From positions 1 through 54,961 of the forward strand of contig DATMGE010000006.1 of the NCBI GenBank assembly GCA_035555795.1: 54,961 nucleotides of DNA, written 5' to 3'. Both the position numbers and the translations under genes were made by a program. Of this stretch, positions 37,937 through 46,314 are shown piece after piece. The stretch comes from RCIO01 sp035555795. Lineage in GTDB: Bacteria; Pseudomonadota; Alphaproteobacteria; Rhizobiales; Rhizobiaceae. Within the stretch, counting starts at the first letter, position 1. Each line of letters starts with the position of its first letter. The notes beneath the pieces were generated by a model. That model was not told the origin of the DNA. It was given only the letters and a program-made list of their open reading frames with translations, and made no database searches.

Positions 37937-39466
37937 ATGGCTGACAAGGCGGACAGGATGAAGGCGAGGCTCCCGCGCGGCTTCGTCGACCGCCATGCGG
38001 CCGACATCCGCGCCGTGGACGCGATGACCGCCGAGATCAGGAAGGTCTACGAGCTCTACGGCTTTGAGCCCGTCGAGCAGCCGATGGTGGAATATACCGA
38101 CGCGCTCGGAAAATTCCTGCCCGATCAGGACCGGCCGAACGAGGGCGTCTTCTCCTTTCAGGACGACGACGAGCAGTGGCTGTCGCTGCGCTACGACCTG
38201 ACCGCGCCGCTCGCCCGCTTCGTGGCGGAGAATTTCGAGCAACTGCCAAAGCCCTATCGCAGCTACCGTTCCGGCTGGGTGTTCCGCAACGAGAAGCCGG
38301 GACCGGGCCGCTTCCGCCAGTTCATGCAGTTCGACGCCGACATCGTCGGCACGCCGGGCGTGGCAGCGGATGCCGAGATGGCCATGATGATGGCCGATAC
38401 GCTGGAGGCCGTGGGCATCAAGCGCGGGGACTACGTCATCCGGGTGAACAACCGCAAGGTGCTCGACGGGGTGCTTGAGGCGATTGGTCTCGGCGGAGAT
38501 GAGAATGCCGGACGCCGGCTCACCGTGCTGCGTGCCATCGACAAGCTCGACAAGTTCGGGCCGGAGGGCGTGCGCCAGCTTCTAGGCAAGGGCCGGCTGG
38601 ACGAGAGCGGCGACTTTACGAAGGGCGCCGGGCTGGATGAGACGGATGCACTGTACGTCATAGCTCATCTCTCACCGAATCCAAAGGAGCACATAGACTC
38701 GCTCATCAAAGCTGGTGCAGACTCAAAATTTGTGGCGAGCGCTACGCGCTTCCGACTTCTGCATATCGCTTCGGCTGGCTTGGACGAACTCGAGCAAATT
38801 CGCGAACTTCTTGTGGCTGCCGGCTACGGACCCGATCGCATCCGCATCGACCCCTCCGTGGTCCGCGGCCTTGAATATTACACCGGCCCGGTTTACGAGG
38901 CCGAACTGACCTTCCCGGTTGTCAACGAGGATGGCCAGACCGTCCGCTTCGGCTCCGTCGCCGGCGGTGGGCGCTATGACGGGCTGGTCTCGCGCTTCCG
39001 TGGCGAGCCGGTTCCGGCGACGGGTTTTTCCATCGGCGTGTCGCGCCTCACAGCCGCGCTGAAGAACCTCGGCAAGCTGGAAAATACCGAAGTCATCGCG
39101 CCGGTCGTCGTGCTTGTCATGGACAAGGACACCGAAAGCCTCGGGCGCTACCAGAAGATGGTCGCTTCGCTGCGGCAGGCCGGCATCAGGGCCGAAATGT
39201 ATCTCGGCGGCGCCGGCATGAAGGCGCAGATGAAATATGCCGACCGGCGCGGCAGCCCTTGCGTCGTCATCCAGGGTGGCGACGAGCGGGCCAATGGCGA
39301 GGTTCAGATCAAGGACTTGATCGCCGGCGCCAAGGCGGCCGAAGCCATCACCGACAATGCCGAATGGCGCGAAAGCCGCCCGGCGCAGTTCTCCGTGCCG
39401 GAGCACGAACTGGTCGAAGCGGTGCGAAAGGTGCTGGCGCAGCAGGCTGCGGATCGGGACGCATGA
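37937..39466 (+). CDS. hisS: Histidyl-tRNA synthetase
   Basis: This 509-residue class II synthetase charges tRNA-His. Motif 2 is in YRSYRSGWVFRNEKPGPGRF, and the histidine-specific motif is GLEYYTGPVYEAEL followed by GGGRYDGLV. The C-terminal anticodon-binding domain includes VVVLVMDKDTESLGRY and AGMKAQMKYADRRGS. The start at 37937 (MADKADRMKARLPRGF) is the family start; the frame runs open upstream. A stretch at about 38641-38820 (residues 235-294) has markedly lower G+C than the rest. The stop overlaps hisZ by ATGA, making a hisS-hisZ-hisG operon. Confidence 0.95.
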   Translation: MADKADRMKARLPRGFVDRHAADIRAVDAMTAEIRKVYELYGFEPVEQPMVEYTDALGKFLPDQDRPNEGVFSFQDDDEQWLSLRYDLTAPLARFVAENFEQLPKPYRSYRSGWVFRNEKPGPGRFRQFMQFDADIVGTPGVAADAEMAMMMADTLEAVGIKRGDYVIRVNNRKVLDGVLEAIGLGGDENAGRRLTVLRAIDKLDKFGPEGVRQLLGKGRLDESGDFTKGAGLDETDALYVIAHLSPNPKEHIDSLIKAGADSKFVASATRFRLLHIASAGLDELEQIRELLVAAGYGPDRIRIDPSVVRGLEYYTGPVYEAELTFPVVNEDGQTVRFGSVAGGGRYDGLVSRFRGEPVPATGFSIGVSRLTAALKNLGKLENTEVIAPVVVLVMDKDTESLGRYQKMVASLRQAGIRAEMYLGGAGMKAQMKYADRRGSPCVVIQGGDERANGEVQIKDLIAGAKAAEAITDNAEWRESRPAQFSVPEHELVEAVRKVLAQQAADRDA

Positions 39467-40584
39467 CCTGGCGCACCCCTTCCTTCGCGCCCGACATCCT
39501 TGCGCTCTTTGCCGAGCGGGGCGCGCCGCGCATCGACGTACCGGTGCTCCAGCCGGCAGACCCCTTCCTCGACATGGCGGGCGAAGATCTGCGCCGCCGC
39601 ATCTTCCTGACCGAGAGCGAGACGGGTGAGGCGCTGTGCCTGCGGCCTGAATTCACCATTCCCGTCTGCCTCGACCATATCGCCTCCCACGCCGCCACGC
39701 CGCAGCGCTATTCTTATCTGGGCGAGGTGTTCCGCCAGCGCCGCGAAGGCGGCAACGAGTTCTTCCAGGCCGGCATCGAGGATCTGGGTGAGACCGACAT
39801 CGCCGCCGCCGACGCACGCTCTGTGGCCGACGCGCACGCGCTTCTGGCGCGTCTGCTTCCCGATGCCCGGCTCACTGTGACGCTGGGCGACCAGTCGCTC
39901 TTCGAGGCGGTGCTGGCTGCGCTCGGCCTGCCGCGCGGCTGGCAGAAGCGGCTGGCGCGCGCTTTCGGCTCGCCCGCCGCGCTCGAATCCGCGCTGACCG
40001 ACCTCGCCAACCCGCCGCGCGCTGCCGCGCTGGATGACGAGGCTGCGTCGCTGGTCGCCGCCGGGGATGCCGACGCGCTCGCCACGCTGGTCGAAGCCCG
40101 CATGGAGGCCGTCGGCATGTCGCCCCATCTCGGCCGCAGCCCCGACGAGGTCGCGCGCCGCCTGATGGAGAAATCCGACCTGCGCGCCGTGCGCCTGTCG
40201 GACGATGCCTTTGCCGCATTGCGCCGCTTCCTAGCCATCCGGGTGCCACTGGATGAGGCCTCCGTGGCGCTGACCTCCTTCGCGGCTGACGCGAAACTCT
40301 CGCTGGGAACCGCCCTTGCCCGCTTCGACGCGCGGCGGGCCAGCCTTGCGGCCTTCGGCCTCGATGCCGGGCAGATCAGCTACGACGCCGCCTTCGGCAG
40401 GCCGCTCGACTATTATACCGGGCTCGTATTCGAGATCGGCCTGCAGGGCGCGCCGCGTCCGCTCGTCGGTGGCGGGCGCTATGACCGCCTGCTGACCCTG
40501 CTGGGTGCGAAACAGGCCATTCCCGGCGTCGGCTTCTCCGTCTGGCTCGACCGCATTGCCGAGGCACGGGGAGAACCCGCATGA
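39463..40584 (+). CDS. hisZ: ATP phosphoribosyltransferase regulatory subunit
   Basis: This 373-residue HisS paralogue lacks charging activity and forms the regulatory part of the HisZG enzyme. Its N-terminal core resembles HisS (RIFLTESETGEALCLRPEFT, YLGEVFRQRREGGNEFFQAG). The C-terminal half retains DYYTGLVFEIGL and GGGRYDRLL but has no anticodon domain. It is needed for the short-form HisG next to it. It overlaps both neighbours by ATGA, indicating tight translational coupling. Confidence 0.93.
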   Translation: MTWRTPSFAPDILALFAERGAPRIDVPVLQPADPFLDMAGEDLRRRIFLTESETGEALCLRPEFTIPVCLDHIASHAATPQRYSYLGEVFRQRREGGNEFFQAGIEDLGETDIAAADARSVADAHALLARLLPDARLTVTLGDQSLFEAVLAALGLPRGWQKRLARAFGSPAALESALTDLANPPRAAALDDEAASLVAAGDADALATLVEARMEAVGMSPHLGRSPDEVARRLMEKSDLRAVRLSDDAFAALRRFLAIRVPLDEASVALTSFAADAKLSLGTALARFDARRASLAAFGLDAGQISYDAAFGRPLDYYTGLVFEIGLQGAPRPLVGGGRYDRLLTLLGAKQAIPGVGFSVWLDRIAEARGEPA

Positions 40585-41276
40585 CCGTCACGCTGGCGAT
40601 CCCGTCCAAGGGGCGGCTGAAGGACAATGCGCTGGCGAAGCTCGCGGCGGCCGGGCTGGACGTCGTCCAGCCGGAGGATTCGCGCAGCTACCGTGCCCGC
40701 ATCGCCGGCCGCGATGATATCGACGTGCTGCTCCTGTCGGCCTCCGAGATCGCGCGCGAACTGGGGCAGGGCGCCGTCGATCTGGGCGTCACCGGTGAGG
40801 ATGTGCTGCGCGAGGCGGTGGCGGATGTGGACAGCCGCGCCGAGATACTGGCGCGGCTCGGCTTCGGCTTCGCCGATGTGGTGGTGGCGGTGCCGGATGT
40901 GTGGCTCGATGTCGAGACCATGGCCGACCTCGACGACGTGGCCGCCGATTTCCGCCAGCGCCACGGAAGGCGCATGCGCATAGCCACCAAATACTGGCGG
41001 CTGACACAGCAGTTCTTCTCGCAGTTGCACGGCATTCAGGTCTATCGCATCGTCGAAAGCCTAGGCGCCACCGAGGGCGCGCCGGCGGCCGGTTCGGCCG
41101 ACCTCATCGTCGATATCACCACCACCGGCTCGACGCTGCGCGCCAACAATCTCAAGGTGCTAGAGGACGGCGTGATCCTGCGCTCACAGGCCTGCCTCGT
41201 CGCGGCGGTGAAGGACCGTTCTCCGGCCGACCGCGCGACCATCGAGGATCTGCGCGCGCGGATGGGCGCAGGCTGA
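40581..41276 (+). CDS. hisG: ATP phosphoribosyltransferase catalytic subunit (short form)
   Basis: This 231-residue enzyme performs the first committed step of histidine synthesis, joining ATP and PRPP. LAIPSKGRLKDNALAKL opens the protein. GAVDLGVTGEDVLRE and the phosphate-binding ADLIVDITTTGSTLRANN lie downstream. It ends near residue 231 with no C-terminal regulatory domain, so it is the short form that relies on HisZ. It closes the hisS-hisZ-hisG operon and is followed by a hairpin terminator. Confidence 0.95.
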   Translation: MTVTLAIPSKGRLKDNALAKLAAAGLDVVQPEDSRSYRARIAGRDDIDVLLLSASEIARELGQGAVDLGVTGEDVLREAVADVDSRAEILARLGFGFADVVVAVPDVWLDVETMADLDDVAADFRQRHGRRMRIATKYWRLTQQFFSQLHGIQVYRIVESLGATEGAPAAGSADLIVDITTTGSTLRANNLKVLEDGVILRSQACLVAAVKDRSPADRATIEDLRARMGAG

Positions 41277-41287
41277 CGGAATGGAAA

Positions 41288-41309
41288 AGGCCCGGATCGC
41301 TCCGGGCCT
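41288..41309. terminator. Terminator between hisG and doxX
   Basis: AGGCCCGGA (41288-41296) and TCCGGGCCT (41301-41309) form a perfect 9-bp stem around TCGC. The minus-strand RNA has a U-rich CCTTTTCC immediately after it, favouring termination of leftward doxX transcription. It can also act on hisG readthrough. Confidence 0.7.
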
Positions 41310-41333
41310 CATACTTTATCGCGATGAATGCGA

Positions 41334-41705
41334 TCAGCGGCGGGCATCCACCGAAAGTGCGCCCGGACCGCTGGCGGCCAGCACGAGGAAGCCGCCGGCC
41401 ACCGCGAAATTCTTCCAGAAGATTGCCGCCTGGTCGGCACCCCAGTGGCCGAGAAAGGCGGTGGCGACGCAGAAGGCGGCCAGCGCGTAGGCGGCCCAGC
41501 GGGTCTGGAAGCCGACGATGATGGCGATGCCGCCGAGTACCTTGAGGGCGATGACCAGCCAGGTCACCAGCATCGGCGCAGGCAGGCCGAGCGATCCCAT
41601 ATAGCCTGCGAAGCCGCCGGGCGCGAAGATCAGCGGCACGCCGGAAAAGAGGAACATCAGCGCCAACAGGATGCGGCCGATGAGAAGCTGAACGTCGTTG
41701 GACAT
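41334..41705 (-). CDS. DoxX family membrane protein
   Basis: This 123-residue protein has four predicted helices and the DoxX family look (LLIGRILLALMFLFSGVPLI, LVTWLVIALKVLGGIAIIVG, NFAVAGGFLVLAASG). Family members are linked to redox and thiol stress handling or to respiratory-quinone-dependent functions, but the role here is unknown. Two inverted repeats in its upstream region (41737-41755 and 41778-41814) look like operators. It is convergent with hisG. Confidence 0.85.
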   Translation of the reverse strand: MSNDVQLLIGRILLALMFLFSGVPLIFAPGGFAGYMGSLGLPAPMLVTWLVIALKVLGGIAIIVGFQTRWAAYALAAFCVATAFLGHWGADQAAIFWKNFAVAGGFLVLAASGPGALSVDARR

Positions 41706-41736
41706 GTGTGATCCGTTTTCCGATTGAGAGTGCGTG

Positions 41737-41755
41737 CAAACTAACGCATCGTTTG
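41737..41755. promoter_or_regulatory. Operator-like dyad upstream of doxX
   Basis: CAAAC (41737-41741) and GTTTG (41751-41755) frame an inner AACG-CAT-CGTT dyad, centred about 40 bases upstream of the doxX ATG. The arrangement suggests binding by a dimeric repressor of unknown family. Confidence 0.45.
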
Positions 41756-41777
41756 TAGGAATCCAGACACGACATTG

Positions 41778-41814
41778 CGAACCGTCCGTTCATTATTGAT
41801 GAACGAACGGTTCG
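41778..41814. other. 16-bp inverted repeat in the fumC-doxX gap
   Basis: CGAACCGTCCGTTCAT (41778-41793) pairs with ATGAACGAACGGTTCG (41799-41814), with one mismatch (C86/A106 positions) around TATTG. It lies 16 bases past the fumC stop (41830) and about 75 bases upstream of doxX. No U-run follows on the minus strand, so it may be an extended operator or a 3' stem on the fumC mRNA. Confidence 0.6.
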
Positions 41815-41829
41815 ATCACGTTCATGTAA

Positions 41830-43221
41830 TCAACCGGGGTTGATCATCAGCTCCGGCCGCACGATCCGGTCGTAGTCCTCGCCGGAGACGAGGCCGGTCT
41901 TCAGCGCTTCCTCGCGCAAAGTCGTGCCGTTCTTGTGCGCGGTCTTGGCGATCTTGGCAGCGTTGTCGTAGCCGATCGTCGGCGCGAGCGCGGTGACCAG
42001 CATCAGGGAACGCTCGACGCCAGCCTTGATATTGTCCTCCCGCGCCTCGATGCCGACCACGCAATTGTCGGTGAAGGAAATCGCCGCGTCGGCGATGAGC
42101 TGGACCGATTGCAGGAAGTTGTAGGCCATCACTGGGTTGAAGACGTTGAGCTCGAAATGGCCCTGGCTGCCGGCGAAGGTGACGGCTGCGTGATTGCCGA
42201 AGACATGCACGCAGACCTGCGTCATCGCCTCGCACTGGGTCGGGTTGACCTTGCCCGGCATGATCGACGAGCCCGGCTCGTTCTCGGGCAGCGAAAGCTC
42301 GCCCAGCCCCGCGCGCGGGCCCGAGCCGAGGAAGCGGATGTCGTTGGCGATCTTGAACAGCGCCGCCGCCGTCGCATTGATGGCGCCGTGCGAAAACACC
42401 ATGGCGTCATGCGCTGCCAGCGCCTCGAACTTGTTCGGCGCGGTGACGAAGGGCAGTTTGGTGATCTTGGCGATGCGCTTGGCGACCTTCTCGGCGAAGC
42501 CGACCGGCGCATTGAGCCCGGTGCCGACGGCGGTGCCGCCCTGTGCGAGTTCGTACAGGCCCGGCAGCGTCGCCTCGATACGCCTGATCGAAGAGGCGAC
42601 CTGCGCTGCATAGCCGCCGAACTCCTGGCCGAGCGTGAGCGGCGTGGCGTCCTGCGTGTGGGTGCGGCCGATCTTGACGATCGTCGCGAACTTCTTCGCC
42701 TTCTTGTCCAGCGCCTTGTGCAGGTGCTTCAGCGCCGGGATCAGGTCATGCACGATCCGCTCCGCACAGGCGACATGCATCGCCGTCGGATAGGTGTCGT
42801 TCGACGACTGGCTCATATTGACGTGGTCGTTCGGATGAACCGGCTTCTTGGAGCCCATGGTTCCGCCCAGCATCTCGATGGCGCGGTTCGAGACCACCTC
42901 ATTGGCGTTCATGTTGGACTGTGTGCCCGACCCGGTCTGCCAGACGACGAGGGGGAAGTGCTCGTTGAGCTTGCCGTCGATCACCTCCTGCGCGGCATCC
43001 ACGATCGCCTTGCCGATTGCCGGGTCGAGCTTCTTCAGCTCCATGTTCGCCTCAGCGGCCGCTCGCTTGACGATGCCCAGCGCCCGCACGATCGAGGTCG
43101 GCTGCTTTTCCCAGCCGATCTTGAAATTGCCGAGCGAGCGTTGCGCCTGCGCGCCCCAGTAGCGGTCGGCTGAAACTTCGATGGGTCCGAACGTGTCGGT
43201 CTCGGTGCGGGTGGTGCTCAT
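41830..43221 (-). CDS. fumC: Fumarate hydratase, class II
   Basis: This 463-residue iron-independent fumarase interconverts fumarate and malate in the TCA cycle. The signature GSSIMPGKVNP is at about residue 317. The substrate-site motifs are QTGSGTQSNMNANEV (about 96-110) and SSNDTYPTAMH, with GRTHTQDATPLTLGQEF in between. It is monocistronic. A sigma-70-like promoter can be proposed in the divergent gap with the binding-protein gene. The class II enzyme tolerates iron limitation and oxidation. Confidence 0.96.
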   Translation of the reverse strand: MSTTRTETDTFGPIEVSADRYWGAQAQRSLGNFKIGWEKQPTSIVRALGIVKRAAAEANMELKKLDPAIGKAIVDAAQEVIDGKLNEHFPLVVWQTGSGTQSNMNANEVVSNRAIEMLGGTMGSKKPVHPNDHVNMSQSSNDTYPTAMHVACAERIVHDLIPALKHLHKALDKKAKKFATIVKIGRTHTQDATPLTLGQEFGGYAAQVASSIRRIEATLPGLYELAQGGTAVGTGLNAPVGFAEKVAKRIAKITKLPFVTAPNKFEALAAHDAMVFSHGAINATAAALFKIANDIRFLGSGPRAGLGELSLPENEPGSSIMPGKVNPTQCEAMTQVCVHVFGNHAAVTFAGSQGHFELNVFNPVMAYNFLQSVQLIADAAISFTDNCVVGIEAREDNIKAGVERSLMLVTALAPTIGYDNAAKIAKTAHKNGTTLREEALKTGLVSGEDYDRIVRPELMINPG

Positions 43222-43249
43222 GTGTCGAATCCGATTGGCGTGTGCGCTT

Positions 43250-43278
43250 CACATATTGATAAGTGCCCGAAGACTCAA
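43250..43278 (-). promoter_or_regulatory. Candidate sigma-70 promoter of fumC
   Basis: On the minus strand TTGAGT (43278-43273) is followed after 17 bases by TATGTG (43255-43250), about 30 bases before the fumC start. The match to consensus is fair only. Confidence 0.4.
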
Positions 43279-43426
43279 TCGCGGCTGCCGCTGCGTCGGC
43301 GCTGCAAGCGGAATTCCCGCCGTCGCGCGCTTTACAAACCGAGTTCCGGATAAGAGTATCCTGGTCAGCATAAGCCGGTTTTACCGGCAGAGGGCAACAC
43401 TGCAAGGCAACAGGGAGAGTTTTCAC

Positions 43427-44632
43427 ATGCGTTCCACCATCCGTCATCTGCTCGCCGCATCGGTCGCGGTGACCGGCCTGCTGGCCGTGTCCACCGGCCT
43501 CCAGGCACAGGAGGCCAAGGTCGGCATCATCCTCGGCTTTACCGGGCCGCTGGAATCGATCACGCCGGGCATGGCCGCCAGCGCCGAGCTCGCCTTCAAG
43601 GAGGTCAGCGACAGCGGGCTCCTGCTCGACGGCACCAAGCTGACGCCCGTGCGCGCCGACTCCACCTGCGTCGACAGCGCAGCCGCGCAGGCCGCCGCCG
43701 AGCGCCTCGTCTCGGCCGAGAAAGTGGCCGCGATCATGGGCGCCGACTGCTCGGGCGTGACGATTGCCGTCGCCAACAATGTCGCGGTGCCGAACGGCGT
43801 CGTCATCATCTCGCCCTCGGCGACCTCGCCGGCGCTCACCGACATCAAGGACAATGACTATTTCTTCCGCACCGCTCCGTCCGATGCGCGCCAGGGCCAG
43901 ATCCTGTCCGACATACTGATCGGCAAGGACGTCAAGTCGGTGGCGGTCACCTACACCAATAACGACTACGGCAAGGGCTTCTCCGATGCCTTCACCGCGG
44001 CCTACACGGCCGGTGGCGGCAAGGTCACCATCAACGCCCCGCATGAGGACGGCAAGGGCGACTATTCGGCGGAAGTCGGCGCGCTTGCCTCGGCCGGCGG
44101 CGACCTTCTCGTCGTGCTGGGCTATGTCGATCAGGGCGGCGTCGGCATCATCCGCGCCGCGGTCGAGTCCGGCGCCTTCGACCGCTTCGCGCTGGGCGAC
44201 GGCATGTATGGCCAGAGCCTGATCGACGCGATCGGCGACGACCTCAACGGCACGATCGGCGTCATTCCCGGCGCCGAGGGCGAAGGCATGGAAGCCTTCA
44301 AGAAGATCGCCACCGCGGCCGGCCTCGACCCGTCCTCGTCCTATACGGGCGAGAGCTATGATGCGGCGGCGCTGATCGCACTCGCCATGCAGAAGGCGGG
44401 CTCCACCGACCGTACCGCGATCCGCGATGCGGTGCTCGATATCGCCAATGAGCCGGGCGAGAAGATCCTCGCCGGCGACCTGGCCAAGGGCCTTCAGATC
44501 CTGAAGGACGGCGGCGACATCGACTATGTCGGCGCCACCAATGTCGAGCTCATCGGCCCCGGCGAGGCTTCCGGCACGTATCGCGAATATGAGGTCAAGG
44601 ACGGCAAGTACGAAACCATCAAGTTCCATTGA
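43427..44632 (+). CDS. Branched-chain amino-acid-type ABC substrate-binding protein
   Basis: This 401-residue periplasmic protein has a signal peptide (MRSTIRHLLAASVAVTGLLA, cleavage near LQA-QE) and a leucine-binding-protein-like fold (KVGIILGFTGPLESITPGMA, AAAERLVSAEKVAAIMGADC, SPSATSPALTD). Pfam family Peripla_BP_6 is expected. I used the ATG at 43427 with GGGAGAG upstream; the frame extends through an empty leader. It opens the operon for a HAAT-type importer. The ligand may be branched-chain amino acids, an amide or another amino-acid-like solute; sequence alone does not settle it. Confidence 0.9.
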   Translation: MRSTIRHLLAASVAVTGLLAVSTGLQAQEAKVGIILGFTGPLESITPGMAASAELAFKEVSDSGLLLDGTKLTPVRADSTCVDSAAAQAAAERLVSAEKVAAIMGADCSGVTIAVANNVAVPNGVVIISPSATSPALTDIKDNDYFFRTAPSDARQGQILSDILIGKDVKSVAVTYTNNDYGKGFSDAFTAAYTAGGGKVTINAPHEDGKGDYSAEVGALASAGGDLLVVLGYVDQGGVGIIRAAVESGAFDRFALGDGMYGQSLIDAIGDDLNGTIGVIPGAEGEGMEAFKKIATAAGLDPSSSYTGESYDAAALIALAMQKAGSTDRTAIRDAVLDIANEPGEKILAGDLAKGLQILKDGGDIDYVGATNVELIGPGEASGTYREYEVKDGKYETIKFH

Positions 44633-44656
44633 TCGGTCGGACTTCAGGGGAACCAT

Positions 44657-44685
44657 GGAACAGCCCGGCCGGACCGGGCTGTTCC
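44657..44685. other. Perfect 12-bp hairpin after the binding-protein gene
   Basis: GGAACAGCCCGG (44657-44668) pairs exactly with CCGGGCTGTTCC (44674-44685) around CCGGA, 24 bases past the stop. No U-tract follows. It resembles the stems after fbpA and potF and may keep the binding-protein message in excess. Confidence 0.75.
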
Positions 44686-44766
44686 TCGGCGGCATCGGGC
44701 CGGAAAATGGACGCCGTTTTCCCGACCTTTCCGGTGCCCGATAAAAAGAATGCAAGAACAAACGGA

Positions 44767-44801
44767 TGGATCATGCCTCTGGGGAACGCCGGCATGATCC
44801 A
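44767..44801. promoter_or_regulatory. 10-bp perfect dyad before livG
   Basis: TGGATCATGC (44767-44776) and GCATGATCCA (44792-44801) are exact inverted copies 15 bases apart, directly upstream of the CGGAGG ribosome site of the ATPase gene. It could be an operator or an RNA stem controlling translation of the downstream four genes. Confidence 0.5.
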
Positions 44802-44813
44802 TCGGAGGCGGGC

Positions 44814-45611
44814 ATGATCAGGGTCGAGGACCTTTGCATGTCGTTCGGGGGCATCCGCGCCGTCGACGGCGTGTCGCTCGAAATAGGGAAAGGCTCCATC
44901 ACCGGCCTGATCGGGCCGAACGGTGCGGGCAAGACCACGTTGTTCAACGTGATCGCCGGCCATTACCGCCCGACATCCGGCAAGGTGTGGCTGGGCGACG
45001 ACGACATTACCGGCCTGCCGCCGCATGAGCTCTTCCATAAGGGCCTGCTGCGCACCTTCCAGATCGCGCATGAATTCTCGACGCTCACCGTGCGCGAGAA
45101 CCTGATGATGGTGCCGCCCGCCCAACCGGGCGAGCAGCTCGTCGATGTCTGGCTGCGGCCATCCTCGGTGCGGGCGCGCGAGGCGGAAGTGCGCCGCCGC
45201 GCCGACGAGGTGATCGACTTCCTCGAAATCTCCCACGTCGCCGACGAACTGGCCGGAAATCTCTCCGGCGGCCAGAAGAAGCTGCTGGAGCTCGGCCGCA
45301 CCATGATGGTCGATGCGCGCATCGTCTTCCTCGACGAGGTCGGCGCGGGCGTGAACCGGACTTTGCTCAACACGATCGGCGACGCCATCGTGCGGCTCAA
45401 CCGCGAGCGCGGCTATACCTTCTGCATGATCGAGCACGACATGGATTTCATCGGCCGCCTCTGCGACCCGGTCATCGTCATGGCCGAGGGCAAGGTGCTG
45501 GTCGAGGGTCCGGTGGACGAGGTGAAGGCCAATGAGCACGTCATCGAGGCCTATCTCGGCCGCGGCCTGAAGAACCGGCCGGCGCGCAAGGCGGCGAGGG
45601 GCACCGCATGA
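44814..45611 (+). CDS. livG: ABC transporter ATP-binding protein, LivG-type
   Basis: This 265-residue ATPase has a Walker A GPNGAGKTT (about residues 37-45), a signature LSGGQKKLLELG and Walker B IVFLDEVGAGV, and the LivG-specific RTFQIAHEFSTLTVRENLM segment. The start at 44814 (MIRVEDLCMSF) follows CGGAGGCGGGC. It forms one half of the ATPase pair with LivF. The Walker B region has EVGAGV where many family members have EPAAGL/EPLAGV, a small departure. Its stop overlaps the livF start by ATGA. Confidence 0.92.
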   Translation: MIRVEDLCMSFGGIRAVDGVSLEIGKGSITGLIGPNGAGKTTLFNVIAGHYRPTSGKVWLGDDDITGLPPHELFHKGLLRTFQIAHEFSTLTVRENLMMVPPAQPGEQLVDVWLRPSSVRAREAEVRRRADEVIDFLEISHVADELAGNLSGGQKKLLELGRTMMVDARIVFLDEVGAGVNRTLLNTIGDAIVRLNRERGYTFCMIEHDMDFIGRLCDPVIVMAEGKVLVEGPVDEVKANEHVIEAYLGRGLKNRPARKAARGTA

Positions 45612-46312
45612 GCTTCCTGGTCGGCGAGGCGATGACGGGCGGTTATGGCGGGGCGGATATCCTGCATGCCTGCACGATCGCCGTGGACAAGGGCGAGATC
45701 GCCGTCATCGTTGGCCCCAACGGCGCCGGCAAGTCCACGGCGATGAAGGCGATGTTCGGCATGCTGGCGCTGCGCGAAGGCAAGGTGAGCCTCGACGGCC
45801 GCGACATTACCGGCCTTTCGCCGCAGGATCGCGTCAGGGCCGGCATGGGCTTCGTGCCGCAGACCTCCAACGTCTTCACGACGATGAGCGTCCAGGAGAA
45901 CCTGGAAATGGGCGCCTATATCCGCGACGACGATTTCAGCGACACCATGGAGCAGGTCTTCGACCTGTTCCCGATCCTGCGACAGAAGCGTCGGCAGCCG
46001 GCAGGCGAATTGTCGGGCGGCCAGCGCCAGCAGGTCGCGGTGGGCCGCGCGCTGATGACCAAGCCTTCGGTGCTGATGCTGGACGAGCCGACTGCGGGCG
46101 TGTCGCCCATCGTCATGGACGAGCTTTTCGACCGCATCCTCGAAGTCGCCGCCACCGGCATCGCCATCCTCATGGTGGAGCAGAATGCGCGGCAGGCGCT
46201 CAATATCGCCGACCGGGGCTATGTTCTGGTGCAGGGCCGCAACCGCTATACCAACACGGGCGAGGCGCTGCTGGCCAACCCTGAAGTCCGCGCGACGTTT
46301 CTGGGCGGGTGA
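45608..46312 (+). CDS. livF: ABC transporter ATP-binding protein, LivF-type
   Basis: This 234-residue ATPase has the shorter LivF form: Walker A GPNGAGKST (about residues 38-46), signature LSGGQRQQVAVGRAL and Walker B VLMLDEPTAGVSP. It ends with NIADRGYVLVQGRNR. It overlaps the livG stop by ATGA. Together LivG and LivF drive uptake through the LivH-LivM channel. The family assignment is secure, the substrate is not. Confidence 0.93.
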   Translation: MSFLVGEAMTGGYGGADILHACTIAVDKGEIAVIVGPNGAGKSTAMKAMFGMLALREGKVSLDGRDITGLSPQDRVRAGMGFVPQTSNVFTTMSVQENLEMGAYIRDDDFSDTMEQVFDLFPILRQKRRQPAGELSGGQRQQVAVGRALMTKPSVLMLDEPTAGVSPIVMDELFDRILEVAATGIAILMVEQNARQALNIADRGYVLVQGRNRYTNTGEALLANPEVRATFLGG

Positions 46313-46314
46313 TC

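Noticed and set aside
39463..40584. hisZ as a broken second hisS copy
   Set aside because: Its length, loss of the anticodon domain and pairing with a short HisG are exactly those of HisZ, a normal regulatory subunit.
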